This document shows, in pieces, positions 42,896 through 49,524 of a stretch of 64,000 nt of DNA. This DNA comes from CAISKJ01 sp046351555 (lineage in GTDB: Bacteria; Myxococcota_A; Polyangia; Polyangiales; Ga0077539): positions 240,627 to 304,626 of the forward strand of contig JAXLYI010000011.1 of NCBI GenBank assembly GCA_046351555.1, given 5' to 3'. A program made the translations under genes and the position numbers. The notes below the pieces were generated by a model. That model ran no database searches. It saw only the letters and a list, made by a program, of their open reading frames with translations, and had not been told where the DNA came from. Position 1 is the first letter of the stretch. Each line of letters starts with the position of its first letter.

Positions 42896-44089
42896 GTGAC
42901 CCCTCCCGCGCTCCGCTGCCCGCGCTGCGACCTCCCGCTCGAGCCCTTCGCCCTCGACCGGGCCACCACCATCGACACCTGCGCGCGGTGCCGCGGCGCG
43001 TGGTTCGACAAGGGCGAGCTCGGTCAGACGCTCGGCACCCCGCGCGACCTCGGCGACGTTGCCCCCGACGAGCTCCCGCTGGCCGCGCCCGACGCGCCCA
43101 CCTGCCCGCGCTGCCCCGGCGTCTGCATGCTGCGCGTCCCCTACGTGGTGCGGGGCAACGCGCCGTCGGTCGACCTCTGCCCCCACTGCGAGGGCGTCTG
43201 GACGTCGCTCCCGTCGCTCGCCCGCATGCGCGAGATCGCAGCGCTCCGCGTCGGCGCGCGCGCCCCCGGCAAGGCCCCGTCGCCCCCGCCCGAGCTGCCC
43301 GACGTGCGCGCGGCCCTCTCGGCGGACGTGCGGGCCGAGCTGCCGACGTCGCTCACCTTCCGCCAGCTCGCGGCGTCGGTCCCGGTCGCGCTGGCGAGCG
43401 TGGCGGTGGTGCGGTCGGTGACGCTCGGGCGCTTCCTGATGCAGGGGGCGCGGGTGTCGCTCCACGAGCTCGGGCACGCGACGGTGGCGTGGGCCTGCGG
43501 GTGGATGGCGATCCCGCTGCCGGTGGGCTTCACGCCGCTCTCGGGTTCGCGCAGCGTCGGGGTCCACCTGATGGTGCTCGCGGGCTGCGGCGCGGGCGCG
43601 TGGGCCTGCGCACGGCGCGGCGTCTGGCCCGTGGCGGCGGGGCTCGCGCTCTACGGGCTCGTCGGGCTGGTGTGCACGTGGGCGCTCGGGCACGCGCGGC
43701 AGGACATGATCATCGTGTGGGGCGGGTGCGCGGGCGAGATGGCGCTCGGCGCGCTGCTGGTGGCCGCGTCGCTGATGGACGTCCCCGCGTGGAAGGCGTG
43801 GCCCCGCGTCCGGTGGGTGCTGCTCGCGCTCGGGGCCTGCGCGTTCGTGGACTCGTCGCTCTTCTGGCGCGCCGCCGCGAAGGACTGGGAGCTCATCCCC
43901 TGGGACGCCGCGCTCGCCGACGAGGGCGACATGACCATCCTGCGCGACCGCTACGGCTGGGACGAGCGGAAGATCACCGGGCGCTACGTGACGCTCTCGT
44001 GGGCGTGCCTCGCGGCGGTGCTCGGCGTGTGGGGTGCGGCGCTCGCACGGCGGTGGGGTGAGGCGCGCGAGGCGCTGCGCCGAGGCTGA
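42896..44089 (+). CDS. Zinc-ribbon membrane protein with HExxH site (possible membrane metalloprotease)
   Basis: 397 residues from GTG 42896; GTG 42878 is an alternative. Two TFIIB-type zinc ribbons lie in the N-terminal 110 residues (CPRCDLPLE...CARCRGAWFD and CPRCPGVC...CPHCEGVW). A Pro-rich linker leads to a multi-helix membrane region (about 155-390). The first membrane helix region carries VSLHELGHATVAW, an HExxH motif (His190, Glu191, His194) placed as in M50-type site-2 proteases. A distal Asp as third zinc ligand was not pinned down. Protease activity is inference. Confidence 0.75.
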   Translation: MTPPALRCPRCDLPLEPFALDRATTIDTCARCRGAWFDKGELGQTLGTPRDLGDVAPDELPLAAPDAPTCPRCPGVCMLRVPYVVRGNAPSVDLCPHCEGVWTSLPSLARMREIAALRVGARAPGKAPSPPPELPDVRAALSADVRAELPTSLTFRQLAASVPVALASVAVVRSVTLGRFLMQGARVSLHELGHATVAWACGWMAIPLPVGFTPLSGSRSVGVHLMVLAGCGAGAWACARRGVWPVAAGLALYGLVGLVCTWALGHARQDMIIVWGGCAGEMALGALLVAASLMDVPAWKAWPRVRWVLLALGACAFVDSSLFWRAAAKDWELIPWDAALADEGDMTILRDRYGWDERKITGRYVTLSWACLAAVLGVWGAALARRWGEAREALRRG

Positions 44090-44098
44090 AGGGCGGCG

Positions 44099-44437
44099 CT
44101 ACTCGCCGGCGAAGACGTCGTCGGCGCTCGCCGCGGTGACGGCGCGGGTGAGCCAGCGCTCGAGCGTCGCAGCGTCGGCACGGGCCGTCACGCGGTCGCG
44201 CAGCGCGTCGCGTTAGCCCTCGCACTCCAGGTGGAGCAGCTCGTCGTCGCCCAGTCGCGCCAGCCAGCCCGCGTCCTCGGGCCGCGCGAGCACTTCGAGG
44301 CGCGTCGGCGCGAGGTCGTCGCGGTCGAGCGGCGTCGCGCGGGCGGCGAGCTCGGGGCACAGCACCCGGAGCGTCGCGAGAACCACCTGGGGCTCGTGCT
44401 GCGCGAGGGCGTGGAAGGCGCGGTCGGAGAGCGGCAT
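44099..44437 (-). pseudogene. Decayed Rpn/PD-(D/E)XK-like gene with internal deletion
   Basis: From ATG 44437 the frame encodes MPLSDRAFHALAQHEPQ... to 'DDELLHLECEG', the N-terminal third of a transposase-like nuclease protein, and then hits TAA at 44213-44215. The same frame continues as RDALRDRVTARADAATLERW...AASADDVFAGE and stops at 44099. That C-terminal end matches the family's usual tail (compare TLDRW...REVLA in the intact gene at 19132). The nuclease core between the two parts is missing, so it is a deletion relic. Confidence 0.65.
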
Positions 44438-44579
44438 CGCGAGGTCCCCGACGCGGCGCGCGTGCCGAGCGGGAATCACAGCGGAATCGACGCGCAGGGG
44501 TGGCGGATTCGGGGTGGCGGCGGGTGGCGGCGGGGGCTCACCACCCGAAAGTCGCGCATCCGCCGGTTGCGTAACTCGC

Positions 44580-44744
44580 AGGTGGGGCGTCGACGCGCCG
44601 AATTGTCCGCGCTGCGACGGGTCGTTGACGTCCATCGTGGCGATCCACGATCGCACCGTGATCGTGCGCACCCTCGCGCACCCGCGGCCGCCAGCCGACG
44701 AGATGCCCTCGGCCCCGGCGCGGCGGTGGGACGACTCGAGCTGA
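44580..44744 (+). pseudogene. Remnant of an IS91-type transposase C-terminus
   Basis: The frame reads WGVDAPNCPRCDGSLTSIVAIHD...VIVRTLAHPRPPADE and ends at TGA 44742-44744. This fits the C-terminal tail of IS91-family Y2 transposases (CPxCxG, 'I(A/T)xIxDPxVIxxIL', then a Pro-rich end). The catalytic Tyr domain is absent, so it is a relic of a lost insertion. Confidence 0.5.
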
Positions 44745-44949
44745 CGCCCCTCGCGGGCACGTGGGTGTCGCGGTGGCACGCAAGCGCACGTCGAGGGCGG
44801 CGTCCGCCCGCGGAGCGGCCGCTGGAATCGCTCACCGGAGCGACGCCGCACATCGCCCGCCCCAGCCCTGCGCACGGTGCTCCGAGCGTGTACGCCCCAG
44901 GCGGACAGGCGAACTCCCTTGAAGGCCCAGGGGGCTGGAGCCCCGATCC

Positions 44950-45060
44950 CCCGGTGAACCAGGTGGTCAGCGCGGGGACGAGGCGCTCGTGCGCGTCCTC
45001 CTGGACGAAGTGACCGGCGTCGTCGAGCCGCGCCTCGCGCGCCCTTCGGGAGCCGGTCGT
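44950..45060 (-). pseudogene. Remnant of an alpha/beta-hydrolase C-terminus
   Basis: A minus-strand frame gives RLDDAGHFVQEDAHERLVPA followed by LTTWFTG. It matches the C-terminal catalytic-His segment of haloalkane-dehalogenase-like hydrolases (DAGHFxQED...). The upstream part of the fold is not found in frame. Only the fragment is supported. Confidence 0.4.
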
Positions 45061-45114
45061 GTCGCTCGCCTGCGTGGTCGGCGCCGTCGCGATCGCCCGC
45101 CGCGACGGATGGGC

Positions 45115-45540
45115 TCAGACCGACACGGGCCCGCCGAAGAGGCCCGCGAAGCGCGCCGCCCACACGACGACCTCGGCCACCAGCGTCAGCACCAACGCGC
45201 GCGTCAGCCAGCGGTCCAACGCGCCGCGGCCGAACGCCCCGAGGTGCCCGTCGCGCGCGATGGCCCACACGGCCCGCAGCGCGAGCGCGGCCGCCACGAC
45301 CGCGAACGCGGGCGCGACGGGGTTGTGCCGAAGGCCCGCGCTCACGTCGCCGCGGAGGATCGCGCGCATCGCGCGGGTGCCGCCGCAGGCCGGGCACGGG
45401 CGCTGCGTCCACGCGGCGAAGGCGCACCGCGAGGCGCCCGAGAGCATCGACGCGGCGTAGGCGGCGAGCGCCGCAGTCGCCAGCGCGGCGCGGCCCCAGA
45501 AGAATCCGCGGCGCGGCGCGGGATCGCTTTGGTTCTGCAC
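45115..45540 (-). CDS. DUF2752 membrane protein
   Basis: 141 residues from GTG 45540. The family signature RPCPACGGTRAMRAILRGDVSAGLRHNP lies after the first hydrophobic helix (ALATAALAAYAASML). Two further hydrophobic stretches follow (VAPAFAVVAAALALRAVW; ALVLTLVAEVVVWAARFAG). The function of DUF2752 is unknown. It is divergent from the CD225-like gene, with which it often co-occurs in bacterial genomes. Confidence 0.82.
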   Translation of the reverse strand: MQNQSDPAPRRGFFWGRAALATAALAAYAASMLSGASRCAFAAWTQRPCPACGGTRAMRAILRGDVSAGLRHNPVAPAFAVVAAALALRAVWAIARDGHLGAFGRGALDRWLTRALVLTLVAEVVVWAARFAGLFGGPVSV

Positions 45541-45556
45541 ACGGTCATTGTATGCT
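45529..45556 (+). promoter_or_regulatory. Candidate promoter for the CD225-like gene
   Basis: TTGGTT (45529-45534), a 16-base spacer and TATGCT (45551-45556) form a sigma-70-like pair in an unusually AT-rich patch, about 60 bases upstream of ATG 45618. It overlaps the start of the divergent DUF2752 gene. Confidence 0.4.
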
Positions 45557-45617
45557 GTGTTTGCCGCGAAGCGGTGACGACGCAGTCGTCGGCTGTGTTG
45601 CGCGGAGGGGTGCACCC

Positions 45618-46178
45618 ATGATGATCGATTCGGGCACGAACAAGAACGGGATCCAAAGGGCGTCTGGGGGCTACGTGCCTCCGCCGGGTGGTGGGTTTCC
45701 TCCGCCCGGGGGCGGCGGCTTCGGTGGTCCCCCTGGCGGCGGCTTCGGTGGTCCCCCTGGCGGCGGCTTCGGTGGTCCCCCCGGCGGCGGCTTCGGTGGT
45801 CCCCCCGGCGGCGGATATCCTGGCGCGCCGCCTTCCGGGAGTTACGGCGGGTTCGGGCCTCCGGGCGGCGGGTACTCGGGCGGCCCCATGCCGCCGGGCA
45901 TGGGCGGCGACGTGAACACAACGCTGCCGCTTGTGCTGAGCATCCTGTCGATCTTCCCCTGCGGGTGCACTTGCCTCGGCGGCATCCTCGGGATCATCGG
46001 GCTCGTCTTCAGCATCCAGGCCATGAACGCCAAGACGGCCGGCGATTTCACCACGGCGCAGAGCCAGGCCAAAACCGCGACGATTTTGTCGGGCGTCGGC
46101 ATCGGGATCGGCGCGCTTCTCTGGATCGCTCAGCTCGTGACGGGCTTCGCGCAGGGCATGCTTCAGAACGGGCGCTGA
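45618..46178 (+). CDS. CD225/dispanin-like membrane protein with Gly-Pro repeat N-terminus
   Basis: 186 residues from ATG 45618, with GGAGGG eight bases upstream (45604-45609). The N-terminal ~95 residues are a Gly/Pro/Phe low-complexity region with tandem GGFGGPPG units. The C-terminal part has the CD225 two-helix pattern: NTTLPLVLSILSIFPCGCTC, 'LGIIGLVFSIQAMNAKTAGD', then 'QAKTATILSGVGIGIGALLW'. This includes the family's intramembrane loop and the A-x-GD motif. Bacterial CD225 proteins are of unknown function; eukaryotic relatives (IFITM, PRRT2) act in membrane fusion. Confidence 0.82.
   Translation: MMIDSGTNKNGIQRASGGYVPPPGGGFPPPGGGGFGGPPGGGFGGPPGGGFGGPPGGGFGGPPGGGYPGAPPSGSYGGFGPPGGGYSGGPMPPGMGGDVNTTLPLVLSILSIFPCGCTCLGGILGIIGLVFSIQAMNAKTAGDFTTAQSQAKTATILSGVGIGIGALLWIAQLVTGFAQGMLQNGR
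45714..45809 (+). repeat. Four 24-base coding repeats
   Basis: Four consecutive units of ggcggcttcggtggtccccc plus tggc/cggc encode GGFGGPPG. The first three are identical apart from one position, so copy number is likely to vary between strains. Confidence 0.85.
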
Positions 46179-46573
46179 ACAGGATCCGTGGGACGGCTCG
46201 AATCCCGTCACCCCGCTCCTCTGGCAGCGAGCGTGGGGCGGCGGGCGAGGGATCGGGTGCGGTGGCGGCGCCCTTCCCCGCGGGGCGTGGCGCTCGGATG
46301 CGATGCGCCCACGCATCCTCGAGGAGCTGCCGACCTTCGACGTGCGCGCGCTCGACGACCTCGGGACGCTCGCGTACGCCACGCTCGACGCGCACATCCG
46401 CCACACCATCCACACGGTGGCCTCCTCGGGCCGAGGTGCGCTGCGGTGAGGGCGCGGCCTGCTGATGCGCGGGCGCGGGCGCGCCGCACGCTCCGGCCGT
46501 CGACAGCACCCACGCCGCCGCGTCCTACTCTCCCCGTGACATCCCCTGGGGCCGCGCCCCACAATCGCGCGCG
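46179..46573. other. 395-base intergenic region
   Basis: No confident gene. A 48-codon ORF at 46303-46449 (plus; MRPRILEELPTFDVRALDDL and onward) is open but matches nothing I know. The stretch 46192-46209 (gacggctcgaatcccgtc) resembles a tRNA T-arm without a cloverleaf upstream. Confidence 0.5.
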
Positions 46574-47497
46574 ATGATCCGCCGCGCACTCGCGCTCGCC
46601 GCCCTGCTCGCCGCCGCGTCGTGCGGGCGCTTCCCCGACAAGCCGGGGAGGCTCCTCGCGGCGCCCGACGGCGACCGCGACGGGGTCGACGGCGCCGACG
46701 GGCCCTTCGGCGCCGCGTGGGTCACCGTCACCGGCCAGGCCCGCGTCACCGAGCGCATCCCCGTCCAGGTCGTCTTCCCCGCCCGCGCCGACGGAACGCT
46801 CGACCCCGCCCGCGCCCCGTACCCCGCGGTGGTCTTCGTCCAGGGCGGCGGCGTCGCGCGCGACCGCTACCACTGGCTCGCGCTCCACCTCGCCACGCGC
46901 GGCTACGTGGTGATGTTGCCCGAGCACCTCCTCGACCTGCCCATCCTCGACACCGACAACGCCTACCTCGGCCTCGGTATCGTCCGCGAGGCCGCCGACG
47001 CCGACGGGACGCTGCACGACGCGATCGAGCCCACGCTCCCGGCCACGATCGTCGGCCACGCGCTCGGCGGCGTCATCGCGGCGCGCCAGTGGGTCGCGCA
47101 CCCCGAGTTCGCAGGCGTCGCGCTGCTCGCGGCCTACCCCGAGGCGGGCGACCCCGTCGGCTCACGCCCCGCGGCGCCGCTCCTCGCGATGACGGGGACG
47201 GCCGACACGCTCTCGCCCCCGGCGCGCGTGCGGGCGGGCTACGAGCTCTTCGCGCGTGCGCCCACCGTGGTGAGCGCCTACGCGATGGTCGAGGGCCTCA
47301 ACCACTACGGCTGGACGGACGCCGCCGAGGACGACGAGCGCGCCTCCGACGGACCGCGCCCGCCCGACCTCCGCCTCGTCCGCCGCCGCGCGGTCGCCGT
47401 GCTCGACGCCTGGCTCGACGCCACCGCGCGCGCCGACGCCGCGGCCCGCCACCGCCTCGCGGTCGCGCGCTTCGACGGCGTGACGGTGACACCGTGA
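46574..47497 (+). CDS. Alpha/beta-hydrolase-fold lipoprotein with nucleophile replaced
   Basis: 307 residues. The signal MIRRALALAALLAAASC gives a lipoprotein. The fold resembles PAF-acetylhydrolase/chlorophyllase-type hydrolases: VTERIPVQVVFPA, YPAVVFVQGGG, LATRGYVVMLPEH, then the nucleophile elbow and a distal EGLNHYGWTD with the expected His. The elbow reads GHALGG (161-166): Ala163 occupies the Ser position of GHSxGG. Ser to Ala needs only one base (TCG to GCG). The catalytic His context is retained. It is probably a non-hydrolytic relative or a recently inactivated enzyme. Its stop overlaps the next start. Confidence 0.75.
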   Translation: MIRRALALAALLAAASCGRFPDKPGRLLAAPDGDRDGVDGADGPFGAAWVTVTGQARVTERIPVQVVFPARADGTLDPARAPYPAVVFVQGGGVARDRYHWLALHLATRGYVVMLPEHLLDLPILDTDNAYLGLGIVREAADADGTLHDAIEPTLPATIVGHALGGVIAARQWVAHPEFAGVALLAAYPEAGDPVGSRPAAPLLAMTGTADTLSPPARVRAGYELFARAPTVVSAYAMVEGLNHYGWTDAAEDDERASDGPRPPDLRLVRRRAVAVLDAWLDATARADAAARHRLAVARFDGVTVTP

Positions 47498-48066
47498 CGC
47501 GTCGAGCCTCCCTCGCGCTCGCGTTCTCACTCGTCGCGCTTCCCTCGCTCGCGGGCGCCGACCCGGTGGCGCTGCGCGTCCCCGTCGAGCGCCGCGCCGC
47601 GGTGATCGCAGTGGGTGCGCCGGACGTCTCCGCGGCGTGGTGGCTCTCGTCGCGCTTCGGGCTCGCGGTCGAGTGGCGCCTGCCCGCGAGCGCCGTCGGG
47701 GCCTCCATCGGCGCGCGCTGGACGCTCCTCGGTGAACCTCGTGGCTGGGGCGTCGACGCGATCGTGGCGGTCGGCGCCGTCGTCCCGCTGCTCGACCCCG
47801 GCGTCGCGCTCAGCGTCACGCCCTCCATCGTCGGGCGCTGGCGCGGGGAGCACATCGCGGTGGCCGCGAGCGCGGTGGCGCCGGCCGTGGCGCGCTTCCT
47901 CCCGGCGCCCGACCTGCGGCTGCCGATCCTGTTCGAACTGTGGTTCGGCGGGCGCCTGGGGCGGTGGATGGCGGGCCTGCACGGCGGCGTCGGGAGCACG
48001 TGGGTGCCGGGGCTTTCGTGGTCGGGGGCCTTCCAGGCCACGGTGTACGTCGGGCGCGATTTCTAG
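47494..48066 (+). CDS. Secreted protein, possible small outer-membrane barrel
   Basis: 190 residues from GTG 47494, overlapping the preceding stop (GTGA). The signal peptide is TRRASLALAFSLVALPSLAGA. The mature part alternates polar and hydrophobic residues in beta-strand fashion (FGLAVEWRLP; VGASIGARWTLLG; ALSVTPSIVGRWRG) and ends in an aromatic residue (VYVGRDF), the usual signal for outer-membrane insertion. The barrel call is inference. It is co-transcribed with the hydrolase-like lipoprotein. Confidence 0.55.
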   Translation: MTRRASLALAFSLVALPSLAGADPVALRVPVERRAAVIAVGAPDVSAAWWLSSRFGLAVEWRLPASAVGASIGARWTLLGEPRGWGVDAIVAVGAVVPLLDPGVALSVTPSIVGRWRGEHIAVAASAVAPAVARFLPAPDLRLPILFELWFGGRLGRWMAGLHGGVGSTWVPGLSWSGAFQATVYVGRDF

Positions 48067-48120
48067 ACGCGGCGGTTCGCCGTTGACGCGCGCGGCCGCG
48101 GTGCGGTTAGAAGGCGCGCG

Positions 48121-49512
48121 ATGAAGACCTACGACCTGATCGTGATCGGCAGCGGGCCCGGGGGCGAGGGGGCGGCGATGAAGGCCGCCAAGTCGGGGCG
48201 CTCGGTCGCCGTGATCGAGCGGCACCACGTCGTCGGCGGCGGCTGCACCCACTGGGGCACCATCCCCTCCAAGGCCCTGCGCCACGCGATCTCGACGCTC
48301 GCCGACTTCCGCTCCAACCCCCTCTTCGGCGCCCGCCTCGAAAACTACCAGGTCCAGCTCCCCGACCTCCTGCGCGCCGCCGACGGGGTGATCCGCCGCC
48401 AGGTCGGGCTGCGCCACGGCTTCTACGAGCGCAACCACGTCCACGTCGTCCACGGCCAGGCCCGCTTCACCGACCCGCACACCGTCGAGGTGCTCGGCCC
48501 CAACGGCGCGCGCGAGCGCCTGCACGGCCACGCCATGGTGATCGCGACGGGCGCGCGGCCCTACCACCCCGACGACGTCGATTTCACCAACCCCCGCGTG
48601 GTCGACAGCGACACGCTCCTCAAGCTCGACTTCACGCCGACGTCGGTGACGGTGTACGGCGCGGGCGTGGTGGGCTGCGAGTACGCCTCGATGCTCCGCG
48701 TGATGGGGATGAAGGTGTCGCTTATCAACACCCGCGACAAGCTGCTGTCGTATCTCGACGACGAGATCGTCGACGCGCTCGCCTACCACCTGCGCGACCA
48801 GGGCTGCCTCATCCGCCACAACGAGGAGTACGAGCGGATCGAGCCCCAGGCCGACGGCGTGGTGCTCCACATGAAGAGCGGCAAGCGGATCAAGAGCGAC
48901 GTGGTGCTCTGGGCCAACGGGCGCACCGGCAACACGCAGGACATGGGGCTCGAAGGGCTCGGCGTCGTCCCCGACGGGCGCGGGCTCATCCGCGTCAACG
49001 AGAACTACCAGACGACCCTCCCGCACATCTACGCCGTCGGCGACGTGATCGGCCCGCCGAGCCTCGCCAGCGCCGCCTACGACCAGGGCCGCTTCGCCGC
49101 CACGCACCTCGTCGAGGGCGCCTGCGACACGCGCCTCTCGCGCGACATCCCCACGGGCATCTACACCACCCCCGAGATCAGCTCGCTCGGGCGCAGCGAG
49201 CGCGAGCTCACCGCCGCCAAGGTCCCCTACGAGGTCGGCCACGCCCTCTTCCGCTCGCTGGCCCGCGCGCAGATCACCGGCCAGGCCGTCGGGATGCTCA
49301 AGATCCTCTTCCACCGCGAGACCCAGGAGATCCTGGGGATCCACTGCTTCGGCTACCAGGCGAGCGAGATCATCCACATCGGCCAGGCGGTGATGTCGCA
49401 GCCCGCGCCCAACAACACCGTCCAGTACTTCGTGAACACCACCTTCAACTACCCGACGATGGCCGAGGCCTACCGCGTCGCGGCGCTCAACGGGCTCAAC
49501 CGGCTCTGTTAA
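48121..49512 (+). CDS. sthA: Soluble pyridine nucleotide transhydrogenase
   Basis: 463 residues. FAD-binding GSGPGGEGAA (10-19) opens the chain. The active-site region is GGGCTHWGTIPSKALRH (40-54) with a single Cys42, the SthA version of the usual redox pair found in disulfide reductases. The NAD(P) motif YGAGVVGCEYAS, the second FAD motif 'YAVGDVIGPPSLASAAYDQGR' and the dimer interface 'NNTVQYFVNTTFNYPTMAEAYR' follow. It interconverts NADPH and NADH in the cytoplasm. Length and motif set match the family. Confidence 0.94.
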   Translation: MKTYDLIVIGSGPGGEGAAMKAAKSGRSVAVIERHHVVGGGCTHWGTIPSKALRHAISTLADFRSNPLFGARLENYQVQLPDLLRAADGVIRRQVGLRHGFYERNHVHVVHGQARFTDPHTVEVLGPNGARERLHGHAMVIATGARPYHPDDVDFTNPRVVDSDTLLKLDFTPTSVTVYGAGVVGCEYASMLRVMGMKVSLINTRDKLLSYLDDEIVDALAYHLRDQGCLIRHNEEYERIEPQADGVVLHMKSGKRIKSDVVLWANGRTGNTQDMGLEGLGVVPDGRGLIRVNENYQTTLPHIYAVGDVIGPPSLASAAYDQGRFAATHLVEGACDTRLSRDIPTGIYTTPEISSLGRSERELTAAKVPYEVGHALFRSLARAQITGQAVGMLKILFHRETQEILGIHCFGYQASEIIHIGQAVMSQPAPNNTVQYFVNTTFNYPTMAEAYRVAALNGLNRLC

Positions 49513-49524
49513 GCTCCGCGGGCG

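Larger units (their letters stand above)
44438..45114. other. Gene-decay patch without an intact gene
   Basis: 677 bases holding only remnants: an IS91-like C-terminus at 44580-44744 (plus) and an alpha/beta-hydrolase C-terminus at about 44950-45060 (minus). The rest (44745-44940) shows nothing recognisable. Long open frames on the minus strand across it are shadows. Confidence 0.6.

Noticed and set aside
46192..46209. T-arm-like gacggctcgaatcccgtc, resembling a tRNA 3' end
   Set aside because: No cloverleaf could be built upstream, which lies in the CD225 coding end, and no CCA follows. A tRNA remnant or att site is possible but not supported.
46303..46449. 48-codon ORF in the 46.2-46.6 kb gap
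   Set aside because: No ribosome binding site or homology was recognised; short open frames are frequent at this GC content.
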